This document shows positions 17,097 through 26,510 of a DNA stretch of 64,000 nucleotides, one piece after another. The DNA comes from Candidatus Poribacteria bacterium (GTDB taxonomy: Bacteria; Poribacteria; WGA-4E; WGA-3G), in NCBI GenBank assembly GCA_021295715.1, contig JAGWBV010000003.1, positions 83,400-147,399 of the forward strand. Reading direction: 5' to 3'. The first letter of the stretch is position 1; every line of letters begins with the position of its first letter. The position numbers and the translations under genes were made by a program. Below the pieces are notes generated by a model. It had not been told where the DNA came from. It worked only from the letters and a program-made list of their open reading frames with translations, and did no database searches.

Positions 17097-18236
17097 ATGC
17101 AAACAACGAACCGCCATGTTCCCCATTTGCTTCGATCAGATACGACTCTCATTCCGGATGTTCCGCCGAGCAACACCGTTATCTTTCGAGGGGATGGAGA
17201 GCCGAAAACACCATCAATGATGCTACAGCGACTTGCAGAGTTCGACCAAAAATTTACGCTTAGAGAGGATACCTATTCTCTCGGTGGCACTGTCGAGCAG
17301 CTTGAGAAAAAATGCGCTGAAATGTTGGGCAAGGAGACGGCGGTCTTTATGCCAACTGGCACACTCGCCAATCATCTTGCCATCCGGAAACTCTGCGGCA
17401 CCAAACCGCGTGCGATCGTCCAAGAGCAAAGCCATCTCTACAATGACAGTGGCGATTGTGTAACGCGGCTGAGTAACATAAACCTCATACCTTTAGCAAA
17501 GAGGTGCCCCTATTTTACGCTCGAAAGACTGAAAACCGCAGTAGAGCAGGCAGAGAGTGGAAGAGTCATCAATCCGGTTGGGGCAGTGATGATCGAAAGC
17601 CCTGTGCGCCGCCAATCGGGTAAAATTATGCCGTTTGATGAAATGAAGGCGGTAACGGACTACTGTCAGGACAAACAGATTGGGAGTCATCTTGATGGCG
17701 CACGGCTCTACATGATGTCAGGTGCGACCGGTATTCCGCCCGCTGATTATGCGGCGTTGTTTGATACGGTGTATGTGTCGTTGTATAAATATTTTGGGGC
17801 ACCGTTCGGGGCGATATTGGCAGGCACAACTGAGTTCATGGACGGGTTATATCACGACCGTCGTATGTTTGGGGGCGGGTTGGCATCAGCAAACTTTGCG
17901 GCAGCGTTGGCACTTCAGGGTATAGAAGGGTTTGAAGAACGTTTCAATCGTGCTATGATACGGGCAAGAGCACTTTTTGATAAAATCAACGCGCTGGAGA
18001 GCGTCAGTATTGAACGTTTTGAGCACGGTTCTAATATATTTCCACTGAAGTTAGAATCGGATGTTGATAGTACACGTTTCGTCAAGACGCTTGAGGCGCA
18101 TTCAGTATCTGTATCACCTCCAGATGGCGATCATGCCGGACATATCATGCTGACTGTGAACCCAACCCTATTACGTCAGGATATCCAAGATCTATTCTAC
18201 ACCTTTGAACGCGCTGTCAAAGAGAGCCAGCGATGA
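17097..18236 (+). CDS. Low-specificity threonine aldolase family (beta-eliminating lyase fold)
   Basis: 379 residues, fold-type I PLP enzyme. The PLP lysine sits in VSLYKYFGAPFGAIL; the PLP-contacting aspartate and following block are in SHLDGARLYMMSGATG; the N-terminal glycine motif MPTGTLANHLAI binds the phosphate. Threonine aldolases split beta-hydroxy amino acids into glycine and an aldehyde. The first 40 residues (RSDTTLIPDVPP) are atypical for LtaE and suggest a divergent subgroup. AAGGAGG supports ATG 17097 over the upstream ATG at 17064. Confidence 0.85.
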   Translation: MQTTNRHVPHLLRSDTTLIPDVPPSNTVIFRGDGEPKTPSMMLQRLAEFDQKFTLREDTYSLGGTVEQLEKKCAEMLGKETAVFMPTGTLANHLAIRKLCGTKPRAIVQEQSHLYNDSGDCVTRLSNINLIPLAKRCPYFTLERLKTAVEQAESGRVINPVGAVMIESPVRRQSGKIMPFDEMKAVTDYCQDKQIGSHLDGARLYMMSGATGIPPADYAALFDTVYVSLYKYFGAPFGAILAGTTEFMDGLYHDRRMFGGGLASANFAAALALQGIEGFEERFNRAMIRARALFDKINALESVSIERFEHGSNIFPLKLESDVDSTRFVKTLEAHSVSVSPPDGDHAGHIMLTVNPTLLRQDIQDLFYTFERAVKESQR

Positions 18237-18348
18237 ACGGGTCGCTGTGTTGATACCCCTAATTTTCGTCAAAAATCACCGGCTTGTATGCATAGGAGAT
18301 TTGTGATAGAATAGCGGACGTTTGGTAATATCTATGTGAGGTGAAACA

Positions 18349-18732
18349 ATGAAAGAAACAATCGAAGCCGAAATCCTGAAGGTTCTGGACACGTGGATGG
18401 CTGCCTTTAATCGTCTTGATATAGTTGCATGGGAGAAAACGTTTCACTTTCCACACTACCGTCTCGCTTCTGGCAACATGCGAATCCTCAACGAACCGGG
18501 TGAACAGGATGTAGAGAGAATCAGAAAGAACCTAACCGCAAGGGGTTGGCATCATAGCGGTTGGGACAGACGCAATATTGTCCATGCCTCAGAATCCAAA
18601 GTCCACGTTGACACGCAATTCACACGCTATCGCGCCGATGGCACGGTCATTGCTTCCTACGAATCGCTCTATGTCTTAACCTACGAATCGGGGTGCTGGG
18701 GCATCAAACTACGATCGAGTTTCGCACCGTAA
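18349..18732 (+). CDS. SnoaL/NTF2-like small protein
   Basis: 127 residues. The pattern EILKVLDTWMAAFNRLDIVAW...H, a middle helix, then VHVDTQFTRYRADG and SYESLYVLTYESGCWGIK is typical of the SnoaL/DUF4440 alpha+beta cone. Such proteins are small-molecule isomerases, hydrolases or binding proteins, and no catalytic residues can be assigned. A promoter TTGTAT (18284-18289), 17 bases, TAGAAT (18307-18312) precedes it. Its stop codon lies at the left end of an inverted-repeat element. Confidence 0.75.
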   Translation: MKETIEAEILKVLDTWMAAFNRLDIVAWEKTFHFPHYRLASGNMRILNEPGEQDVERIRKNLTARGWHHSGWDRRNIVHASESKVHVDTQFTRYRADGTVIASYESLYVLTYESGCWGIKLRSSFAP

Positions 18733-18907
18733 TATTTTAATTTTTCCTTGCGGTTCGGTTAGTTCAGTTTGATAGATGAAGTGTCTCTCCGTATATCCGC
18801 TTGTGTGTTTTTGCTTCGGGTTTTTGCTTGGGCGTTTCTGCAGATAGAGGGAACGCACGCAACCGTTCAAACGCCCTTCATCACTCCGCAAGGGAACATT
18901 AAAATAT
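18732..18907. repeat. MITE-like element with terminal inverted repeats
   Basis: The left end 18732-18753 and right end 18886-18907 are inverted copies of about 22 bases (ATATTTTAATnTTyCCTTGCGG), so the element is 176 bp and has no coding capacity. The left end overlaps the stop codon of the SnoaL-like gene. The right end supplies the ribosome site CCGCAAGGG and overlaps the start codon of the sulfatase gene. Single ends of the same type occur elsewhere in the window. Confidence 0.7.
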
Positions 18908-20330
18908 GGGTAGCACAATGACCTCTCGACCCAATATCGTACTCATTATGTGTGATCAGATGCGGTGGGACGCTGCCGGTTTCGCTGGCAACTCGGTCGT
19001 TCAAACGCCCCATCTGGATCGGTTAGCGGCGAGCGGTGTCTGCTTTGAAAACGCTTACTGTGCATCTCCGGTCTGCTCACCAGCACGCGCAAGTTGGTTG
19101 ACTGGACTCTATCCCCATGCCCATTTACAACTACGGAATTATGGACCCAAAAGGATGGGCGAGTTCGGCGGCTACCTGCCTCACGACCGCATCACTATCG
19201 GGGATATGCTCAAACGTGCTGGCTATCGGTGTGGTATCGTCGGACCGTGGCATTTGGGGGACGACCATCGTCCACAACACGGATTTTCTGATTTCTGGTG
19301 TACCTATCGTTATCAGGGAGACCATCCAGATCCACTCTTTGACTATTTTGAAACGGAAGGGATTGAAAACCTCTATCGCTCAGGGGCACCCGGGATGACG
19401 CAGTACGGAAATATCTTGGAATTCGGCACGATCAATGACCCTCGCCAGCAACGCACCACTTGGACAATTGACCGTTCCATCGAATTTGTCCAACAGCAGC
19501 ACGATAACCCGTTCTTCCTATTTGCGAGTATCAAAGATCCACACCCGCTTGTCTTGGTGCCGCCCGACCTACTGGAATACTATCGCGAAGAAGATATGCC
19601 ACTACCTTCCTCTTTGCGTGACACGCTTGATGGGAAGCCCGAATTTCAAACGCGCGGAAAATTCCGTATCCCTTCAACGGTCACTGACGATGAATTCCGC
19701 CGAATGATGACCTACTACTACGCCCTCATCACACACATCGACACCCAAGTCGGACGCCTGCTGAATGCGCTTGAAGGAACAAATACGGTTGTCGCCTTCA
19801 TGAGTGACCACGGCGAGTTGCTCGGCGACCACGGTTACACCGAGAAGTGTTTGATGTATGAGGCTTCGGTGCGGGTGCCGTGTCTGCTCTCATGGACCGA
19901 CCATTTGCCGTCCGGTTTCCGCGTCACGACCCCTCTGGCGGGCGTGGATCTGATGCCGACTTTGCTGAGTTTCGCGGGACAGACACCCGAAACACAGATT
20001 GATGGACGATCGGTCGCGGAATCAATTTTGAAAGGGCAAGAACCCGAACATCAGCCGATCTTCGCTGAAATCGCCAGCCTCGATGCGATCTATCACGATG
20101 CTAACGAACCAGAAGAACTCGCGGCGCATGTGATGGTTATCGATGGAGACTGGAAATATATTCGGAACCGCTTTGATATTGATGAACTGTATAACCTGAA
20201 GACAGATCCGGACGAAATGCGAAATGTTGCCAATCGCCCTGAACACCAAAACCGCATCACACAGATGCACCAGCAGATCGCTGAGATGGTTTGTCGGACG
20301 GGTCCCGGTCCGTATGCGTGGTGCTTATAG
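18906..20330 (+). CDS. Sulfatase (formylglycine-dependent)
   Basis: 474 residues. N-terminal metal segment NIVLIMCDQMRWDA, signature CSPAR (C57-R61), and AFMSDHGELLGDHG for the metal aspartate/histidine pair. The C-terminal subdomain includes DLMPTLLSFAG and ELYNLKTDPDEMRNVA. No signal peptide is visible. The start may be ATG 18906 or ATG 18918. It differs from the sulfatase at 15459-16811 in the signature and in much of its length, so the two probably act on different sulfate esters. The double-PhyH gene follows after about 50 bases on the same strand. Confidence 0.92.
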   Translation: MGSTMTSRPNIVLIMCDQMRWDAAGFAGNSVVQTPHLDRLAASGVCFENAYCASPVCSPARASWLTGLYPHAHLQLRNYGPKRMGEFGGYLPHDRITIGDMLKRAGYRCGIVGPWHLGDDHRPQHGFSDFWCTYRYQGDHPDPLFDYFETEGIENLYRSGAPGMTQYGNILEFGTINDPRQQRTTWTIDRSIEFVQQQHDNPFFLFASIKDPHPLVLVPPDLLEYYREEDMPLPSSLRDTLDGKPEFQTRGKFRIPSTVTDDEFRRMMTYYYALITHIDTQVGRLLNALEGTNTVVAFMSDHGELLGDHGYTEKCLMYEASVRVPCLLSWTDHLPSGFRVTTPLAGVDLMPTLLSFAGQTPETQIDGRSVAESILKGQEPEHQPIFAEIASLDAIYHDANEPEELAAHVMVIDGDWKYIRNRFDIDELYNLKTDPDEMRNVANRPEHQNRITQMHQQIAEMVCRTGPGPYAWCL

Positions 20331-20381
20331 CGATACGCTCACACGAGTTGGTTGCACCATCTCCGATAATAGGAGGAATAA

Positions 20382-22124
20382 ATGGATAACGAAGTCATGA
20401 CGAATGAAGAAAATTATGCTTTTGATGTAGCAGGCTATCTACACGTTCCGGGTGTCCTCAATCCAGAAGAGGTAGCAGTACTCAACGCGGCATTAGATGT
20501 CGTTGGAGAGCGTGAGACACTGTTAGGCGGAGAGAGTTCGCACCGCGAATTGTTCCGGGACCTACTGATCCATCCGAAATTGGTGTGGTATTTGAACCAG
20601 ATCATCGGACACGGTTTCCGACTTGATCAGGCACCTCAATTGTTGGGGAATCGGGAGGGTGAAGTCGGTTCAACACTCATCGGCGGCGACGAACCGAGAA
20701 ATCCCTCCTTAGCATATCGCCAACAAAACGGTCGGCGGAGTTGTCAGGGCGTGAGAGCGATCTGGGTGTTGGACGATGTTGAAGAAGGGGACGGTGGATT
20801 GGTTGTTGTCCAGGCAAGCCACAAGAGCAATGTCGAAACGCCTCACGAATTGGCGACCGGCACTGATGATATGGGGATAGTGGTGCAGCCGGAACTCAAG
20901 GCAGGCGATCTATTCTTGGTCGCGGTACCTACGCTCCAAGGGGTTCGACCGTGGAAAAGCGATCCGAAAAGGTTGTTGTCCTATTGGTATGCGGCGCGTG
21001 CAGCAGTGCAGTCCAATCCACATGGACCTTACTCAGAGACCGAATCTTTACCCGGATGGGCGGACGAAGCAACACCTGCGCAAAAGGCGGTCTTGTACGT
21101 CCCCGGATATAAGGGTTCAAGTCCACCACCGGTGATCAATACAGATGGCGAAGATACATGGGTGGAAGAAGATCCATCTGTCATTCACCCATCAATTTAT
21201 ACTCGCGACCCCAACTCAGGCATTGATGAGAAAGAATTTTACTTTTGGGATCTGAACGGGTATCTGGTGGTGCGCGGCGTGATGAATGAGCAGTGGCTTG
21301 CGGAAGCCAACGAAGCGGTGGATAAATTCCAAGATCGTATCGTCGTAGGTGAGGAACTCGCTCGCGGGTCGATAAGTCAGGCTGGCACAGGACGACCACT
21401 CCTGTCGGGGTTATTAGACTTACCAGAACCCTATAACGCACCGTTTCGGTGCATGATTGCGCATCCTACCGTGGTGCAGCGACTCAATTGGATGGGCGGT
21501 AGCGGCTATCGCACGAGTGGCGCGACCGTATTCTGCGCGGTTAAAGGAACATCGGGGCACTCGCTCCACGATGGCAACGAGCCAATGAGCCCCTCACGGG
21601 GTTATTATTTTAAGAATGGACGCAGTTATGCGGAGACCGTCACCATTACATGGCAATTGCGCGATGTCGAGCCAGGACTCGGCGGTTTCGCATGTGTACC
21701 AGGATCTCACAAGACCCAGTACTCCATGCCTTCCGGCATTCGGACGTGTGATGATACGATGGGTTTGGTGGTCCAACCTGTGATGAAAGCAGGGGACGTG
21801 CTCTTCTTCATGGACGGCGGTTGCACACACGGTGCCTTAGCGTGGAAAAATCCTGTCCCCAGACGCGGGGTCCTGATTAAGTACCAGTCAAAAAATGTCA
21901 ATTGGGGCGGTGGTGTGATTGATCCGCAGGAGCGGTGGGGTGATATGGTTGAAGATATGACCGAGGAACAATTCGCTGTCATGCGGGGCCCTGAACGGGA
22001 TGGTCGTCATCGGACTGTACCGAGACTGGTTGTGGAAGATGGGCAGGTGTCCGTTTCCTACGATCCAGAAGGGGATAGTTATGCATCAAAGCATCGACGA
22101 AAACCAGGTGAAAAGCAGGTGTAA
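20382..22124 (+). CDS. Tandem PhyH-domain protein with a degenerate N-terminal half
   Basis: 580 residues made of two PhyH-like halves (about 10-235 and 285-530). In the C-terminal half the likely iron residues are present: H396 in SLHDGNEP and H483 in GCTHGALAW, with a VPGSHKTQY block between. The N-terminal half has the same frame (STLIGGDEPRNPSL, VVQASHKSN, PTLQGVRPW), but the first histidine is replaced by isoleucine (I100) and the distal one is lost (L185/Q186). The N-half is therefore probably non-catalytic. AGGAGG precedes the ATG. The protein is about twice the family's usual length. Confidence 0.88.
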   Translation: MDNEVMTNEENYAFDVAGYLHVPGVLNPEEVAVLNAALDVVGERETLLGGESSHRELFRDLLIHPKLVWYLNQIIGHGFRLDQAPQLLGNREGEVGSTLIGGDEPRNPSLAYRQQNGRRSCQGVRAIWVLDDVEEGDGGLVVVQASHKSNVETPHELATGTDDMGIVVQPELKAGDLFLVAVPTLQGVRPWKSDPKRLLSYWYAARAAVQSNPHGPYSETESLPGWADEATPAQKAVLYVPGYKGSSPPPVINTDGEDTWVEEDPSVIHPSIYTRDPNSGIDEKEFYFWDLNGYLVVRGVMNEQWLAEANEAVDKFQDRIVVGEELARGSISQAGTGRPLLSGLLDLPEPYNAPFRCMIAHPTVVQRLNWMGGSGYRTSGATVFCAVKGTSGHSLHDGNEPMSPSRGYYFKNGRSYAETVTITWQLRDVEPGLGGFACVPGSHKTQYSMPSGIRTCDDTMGLVVQPVMKAGDVLFFMDGGCTHGALAWKNPVPRRGVLIKYQSKNVNWGGGVIDPQERWGDMVEDMTEEQFAVMRGPERDGRHRTVPRLVVEDGQVSVSYDPEGDSYASKHRRKPGEKQV

Positions 22125-22154
22125 CAAGCCTTTTGACTGAATCCTGAATTGTAT

Positions 22155-22203
22155 GCTATCACTGACCGTTGCAGTACGAAACCGACGAATGGTCAGTGAT
22201 AGC
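22155..22203. repeat. Inverted repeat between convergent genes
   Basis: Arms GCTATCACTGACC (22155-22167) and GGTCAGTGATAGC (22191-22203) match perfectly around a 23-base loop. No T run follows on either side, so it is a stable stem rather than a classic terminator. The TCACTGACC word resembles the repeats near 63120-63185. Confidence 0.6.
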
Positions 22204-22270
22204 CTAAAGAAAAAACACCTTTGTTCGCATCGGATTTTACCACCGTATTCGTCATCAACTCAACAGGGCA

Positions 22271-23080
22271 TTATTTGTCATTACCGGCTTTTAAGTCACC
22301 CCAAGTCAAAGTCAATTTGTCTGAAGGTTCGACAGCCAATATACCGAGTGTCTCTTCCAAGCCGTCGTTCATGATGGCGTTGATATCCTCTTCTTCCAGA
22401 GCAACACTAAAAATCGCAGTCTCGTCGATAAGACCATCCACTGGCTGAATGCCGCCTGGGTAATTGGTTCCAATAACCACGGGAGCATTTGTGTCGGCAA
22501 TCTCCGCAGAAAAGACACGCGTGGCAGAAAGCACGCCGTCAACGTAAACCTGTGCCTCTTCACCGGTATAGACAGCACCCACATGATACCATGTGTCATC
22601 TTCTGGAAGGATGTTGGATGCTGTCCAGCTGTCGTTACCTCCTTCTCCAAAAAGAGCAAACTCGAATTTGCCATTAGCAGCCCGTTGCAACAGGTAACAC
22701 ATATCGACTCGCCATCCCTGTGCTTTTGTCACTAACCCGTGCCAATCGTTGGGTCTGTAAGTGCCTTGAACCCAGATGACGATTGAGAATACCTCACTGA
22801 TTTCGGTATCTAAAGTTTCATGGTCCGGGACGCTGACATAATCACCTGCACCATCCAATTCCAGGGCATTGCCAAATTTGCCATCGGGGACCCAGTTCGG
22901 GTCACCTTGCAGTGTGCCATCGTTGCCGTTTTCAGAGGAGTCATGTGCTGTGTTACCGTCGGTCTCATTAAAAAGCCACACGCCAACGGCAGTTGTCGGG
23001 TCGATTTCAGAATCGCTGTGTCTCACAAGCATAGCAAGACAGCACAGGATACTGAAAGCAATTAATATTAGACGGATCAT
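22271..23080 (-). CDS. Secreted LamG/concanavalin-fold protein
   Basis: 269 residues. The start at 23080 follows GGAGGGAAA. The signal peptide MIRLILIAFSILCCLAML is followed by one LamG domain at about 30-245 (VGVWLFNETDGNTAHDSS, ALELDGAGDYVSVPDH, WYHVGAVYTG, GLIDETAIFSVAL). The C-terminus LAVEPSDKLTLTWGDLK matches the tail of the LamG protein at 4759-5541. The role is probably extracellular glycan or matrix binding. A 12-base perfect palindrome AACCTATAGGTT at 23096-23107 lies just upstream. Confidence 0.85.
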   Translation of the reverse strand: MIRLILIAFSILCCLAMLVRHSDSEIDPTTAVGVWLFNETDGNTAHDSSENGNDGTLQGDPNWVPDGKFGNALELDGAGDYVSVPDHETLDTEISEVFSIVIWVQGTYRPNDWHGLVTKAQGWRVDMCYLLQRAANGKFEFALFGEGGNDSWTASNILPEDDTWYHVGAVYTGEEAQVYVDGVLSATRVFSAEIADTNAPVVIGTNYPGGIQPVDGLIDETAIFSVALEEEDINAIMNDGLEETLGILAVEPSDKLTLTWGDLKAGNDK

Positions 23081-23268
23081 TGGGTTTCCCTCCATAACCT
23101 ATAGGTTCGGAAAACTGAATGATTGTAATAAAAATGAGTGGACATCAAGTTTAAAAATCTGTTAGACTCTTGACATTATCGCATATTCAGTAGGTTTATG
23201 CAAGGCGTTTTAGGTTGGATTGAATTGGGATTTTAGGGAGTTTCACAAATAATCGGAGAGGATATTAT

Positions 23269-24159
23269 ATGAGACATGAGGTGCAGTGGGAACGAATGTT
23301 CCCAGATGAGTTAGAAGCGGCACTTGAGACGTGTCCAATGGTGTATCTACCTTATGGGTTGTGCGAACCGCACGGTTGGCACAATTCGGTTGGGATGGAT
23401 GCGATTCGGGCACATGAATGCTCGTGTCAGGCGGCGCAAGCACACGGTGGGATTGTCGCACCGCCGTTCTACTGGCATTGCCATGAGATTGGTGGTTACG
23501 GTTCATGGGGACACAATCAAGTCGACCAAGAGCGACCGTGGCTGACAGCCATACCGCCTTGGATGTTTTTGAAAAATATCTGCTATCACATTCGAGCAGT
23601 GGATGCGTTGGGTTTTCAGGGTGCAATTCTATTTTCAGGGCATTCGGGTCCCCATCGGTTGGACGTGCCAGTAGTGATTGAGATTATGCAGGCACATGTC
23701 GGCGTTCGGATGTATTCAACGATGAGTATCGGTGCGGATATCGAGCGTTTCGAGGATGGTAACGGATTGGGTGGGCATGCTGGACGCGGTGAAACGTCCG
23801 TGCTTTGGGCGGTGGCACCCGATTGCGTGGATATGTCGCGGATGCCGACGGATGACACACGCGCACCTGATTTCGCAATGGGGGATTTCAACGAGTCCTC
23901 CAGTCGTCAAGTTGGGGAACAGATGGTGATCGATATTGTGGCGCATTTTGGTGAAAAGACGCGGGAGTTGTTATCGGCTTATGAAGCGGAAGTGTCGAAT
24001 CACACGCCACTGACGTTTGATGATGTCGAAGGGATTTGGGAAGACGAGATCCGACCGAAGTTGACTGCGTTTGCTTCCCTGCAGCCGCCTGAACCCGCAC
24101 CGCCTTCTGATTCTCGATGGTACCCGAACTCGCAGATACCTAAAGGGCGGATACTGTGA
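23269..24159 (+). CDS. Creatininase family protein
   Basis: 296 residues. The metal-binding pattern of creatininase is visible: E33 and H35 in GLCEPHGWH, D44 in VGMDAIRAHE, the histidine in LFSGHSGPHR, and the glutamate in GGHAGRGETSVLW. Family members are metal-dependent amidohydrolases (creatininase, mycofactocin MftE, formamide hydrolases). GGAGAGG precedes the ATG. The C-terminal 50 residues are proline-rich and not part of the family core. Substrate unknown. Confidence 0.87.
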   Translation: MRHEVQWERMFPDELEAALETCPMVYLPYGLCEPHGWHNSVGMDAIRAHECSCQAAQAHGGIVAPPFYWHCHEIGGYGSWGHNQVDQERPWLTAIPPWMFLKNICYHIRAVDALGFQGAILFSGHSGPHRLDVPVVIEIMQAHVGVRMYSTMSIGADIERFEDGNGLGGHAGRGETSVLWAVAPDCVDMSRMPTDDTRAPDFAMGDFNESSSRQVGEQMVIDIVAHFGEKTRELLSAYEAEVSNHTPLTFDDVEGIWEDEIRPKLTAFASLQPPEPAPPSDSRWYPNSQIPKGRIL

Positions 24160-24231
24160 CACATCGGGTTATTGGAATTAAATCGTGAAATGGTTTGCTA
24201 TACAAACCCCAGTTTTTATATGAGGGAAACT

Positions 24232-24993
24232 ATGAAGTCTCAGGATGTAAAACAGATTAAGGAATCCGTTCGTCAGCACTATGCCGATAGAATAAAAACG
24301 GATGAGTCGTGCTGTTCATCAGTCACCTGCTGTCCAGACACCGATACGGATAGCCCCGCAGAAAAGAATGGTTACACCGAAGCACAGATTTCCAGCATCC
24401 CCACCGATGCTGCTGAACACTCCTTTGGGTGCGGGAATCCATTGGAATATACAGACGTTCAAGAGGGTGACGTTGTGGTGGATCTCGGCTCTGGTGCCGG
24501 GATTGATGTGTTACTCGCATCGCAGCTTATCAGTGAAAGCGGCAGCGCGATCGGTATTGATATGACCCCTGAGATGATCGAGAAAGCGCGACAGAATGCT
24601 GAGGAGGTTGGTGCGAAGAATGTCGATTTCCGTTTGGGTGAGATCGAATCCATGCCGGTCGAAGATGGAAGTGTGGATTGGATCATTTCGAATTGCGTCA
24701 TCTGCCTGTCGCCGGATAAGGACAAGGTTTTTGAAGAAGCGTTCCGCGTCCTCAAACCGGGCGGTAAATTGGTGGTATCCGATATGGTCGCCAACAATAT
24801 GCCCGGGTGGGTGAGGACTGCAGTCAGCACATGGGTGAGTTGTATTTCAGGCGCGTTGCCTGAGGACCAGTATTTAGGTTCGATTCGCCAAGCCGGATTT
24901 GAAGACGTTCGGGTTCTCAGTAAGTCAGCCTATGCGAAAATGGGGCCGGTGGAGGTGGCGAGCGTTAAAGTGGCAGCAGTTAAACCGGTATGA
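24232..24993 (+). CDS. arsM: Arsenite S-adenosylmethionine methyltransferase
   Basis: 253 residues. The N-terminal KESVRQHYADRI followed by a cysteine-rich patch (CCSSVTCCP) is typical of ArsM. The SAM motif is VVDLGSGAGIDVLLAS. Cysteines thought to bind As(III) are seen in FGCGNPL and ISNCVICLS, within a class I methyltransferase fold. The protein would methylate arsenite to volatile or less toxic forms. The start at 24232 follows GAGGGA; the longer frame at 24172 has no such site. No arsR or arsenite pump is adjacent. Confidence 0.88.
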   Translation: MKSQDVKQIKESVRQHYADRIKTDESCCSSVTCCPDTDTDSPAEKNGYTEAQISSIPTDAAEHSFGCGNPLEYTDVQEGDVVVDLGSGAGIDVLLASQLISESGSAIGIDMTPEMIEKARQNAEEVGAKNVDFRLGEIESMPVEDGSVDWIISNCVICLSPDKDKVFEEAFRVLKPGGKLVVSDMVANNMPGWVRTAVSTWVSCISGALPEDQYLGSIRQAGFEDVRVLSKSAYAKMGPVEVASVKVAAVKPV

Positions 24994-25019
24994 GATGACA
25001 GGATATTGTAGCCACAAAT

Positions 25020-26510
25020 TTACCACGGATTGGTTGCGTCCATCTCCCATTTCACAATATTTCTGACTGCAATCCGTCGACCTTCACAAAACAATCGTAC
25101 CTCTTTGCTGTCGGGGCGCATCGGATAAACTCGCTGGACAATGCACACCTCAGCGTTGACAAAAATTTCAATTACCGATCTGTCAACGAAAATATCCAAT
25201 TCAAGCACTCGGTCGTCTCCGAGTGTGAAGGGCACGGTTTGCTTGAACTCTCCAGATTTCAGCACCTCACGTCCACACCGGTATGAAAGCGTTTTGTCGG
25301 TACTCGCATTTTCAAAATCGACAATAAAGGCTTGCTGGCCCGTATCGTAACGAATCACCGTCTCTTCCTCAAGATCTGGCGAACAGAACAGTTTTAACCC
25401 AAATCGCTGCGCGGAATGTGGCTCTATTGTCAGTTTCAACTCCATACAATCGGAAGCAATCCCGTCAAGGGTGATCTCCTGCCCCGCTTCTAAAAACAGA
25501 TTTCCGACTTGAAATGGATTGTATCTCAAGGATTGTAATTCTAAAGCCGGTTCGATATTCAGACAGTTATCCGGTGTTGGTTTTAGGTGCCACGGCAGCG
25601 TCATAATGCTCTGCCAGCCATATGTGTCTGCGTCGCGGGCATCGCCGATCCATCCCCAAAAAAGGCGTCTGCCCTTATCGTCGATGAGGGTTTCGGGACC
25701 GGAGAGTATACTGCCGCGATGGCTCAATTGTCCGTTAATTTCGGGATAAAAGGTTTCATTTTCGTAGTGTCCGATGTAATACTGGCATTTGTTAAAGGGA
25801 TGATGGGTGTGCATCAGCAGCATCCATTTCTCCCCAAATCGGAAGAAGTCAGAGCAGGCGCAATCTTCAACCGCTGCTGTCCATCTGCGCGAAGATTTAT
25901 AGAAGGGACCGACGTAATTCCACTCCTTGAGGTCTTTCGACTTAAACAGGCTGGTCGAATCACCTTCGTAGCCGGGACGATGGTTTTTATTGCCGATTAA
26001 GGCGTAGTAGGTATCACCCTCTTTCCAGCCGCTCGGATCGAAAATCACGCATTCGGGAAATTCGTCCGTATCAATTGGAATCACCGGATTTTCTGCTAAG
26101 GGTGTCCAGTGTGAGAGATCGGCATCGTGGCATTGATAAATGCAGATTCCTCTTCTGGGCATGTTGGTGATAATCGTCGGAATTTCCATCCCGTCCATGA
26201 TGTCGCCGCTATTGAAATAATCGCCTTTCTTCCCTTCGAGTGGCTCGTCGAGGTACGCAGTGTGATACGTCCAATGCAACAGATCCCGACTCGAAATGTG
26301 TTGCCAACTCGAAAAGTCCCTCTCATCGGGACCGTTTCTGATCTTTTGTAGGTAGCCGAGATGGTATCTACCGTTGAAGAAGACTGCACCATTGATGTCA
26401 TTCCAACGCCCGTGTGGTGGTAAAAAGTGGTACTTCGGTCGCAATTTATCGGCGACCATCTTTTCTCTGACTTGATACGACTCCATTAAAAAATCATCAT
26501 ACCTACGCAT
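25020..26510 (-). CDS. Glycoside hydrolase family 32 (fructan/sucrose-hydrolase-like)
   Basis: 496 residues, five-bladed propeller plus C-terminal beta-sandwich. The nucleophile motif, normally WMNDPNG, appears as RWNDING with D38. The transition-state aspartate is D158 in IFDPSG, where the usual arginine is replaced by phenylalanine. The acid/base glutamate is probably E215 in VEDCACSDFF, a variant of the EC motif. The GH32 sandwich motif VDRSVIEIFVN is present near the C-terminus. No signal peptide is seen, so the enzyme is probably cytoplasmic. The altered motifs make sugar specificity uncertain. Confidence 0.85.
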   Translation of the reverse strand: MRRYDDFLMESYQVREKMVADKLRPKYHFLPPHGRWNDINGAVFFNGRYHLGYLQKIRNGPDERDFSSWQHISSRDLLHWTYHTAYLDEPLEGKKGDYFNSGDIMDGMEIPTIITNMPRRGICIYQCHDADLSHWTPLAENPVIPIDTDEFPECVIFDPSGWKEGDTYYALIGNKNHRPGYEGDSTSLFKSKDLKEWNYVGPFYKSSRRWTAAVEDCACSDFFRFGEKWMLLMHTHHPFNKCQYYIGHYENETFYPEINGQLSHRGSILSGPETLIDDKGRRLFWGWIGDARDADTYGWQSIMTLPWHLKPTPDNCLNIEPALELQSLRYNPFQVGNLFLEAGQEITLDGIASDCMELKLTIEPHSAQRFGLKLFCSPDLEEETVIRYDTGQQAFIVDFENASTDKTLSYRCGREVLKSGEFKQTVPFTLGDDRVLELDIFVDRSVIEIFVNAEVCIVQRVYPMRPDSKEVRLFCEGRRIAVRNIVKWEMDATNPW

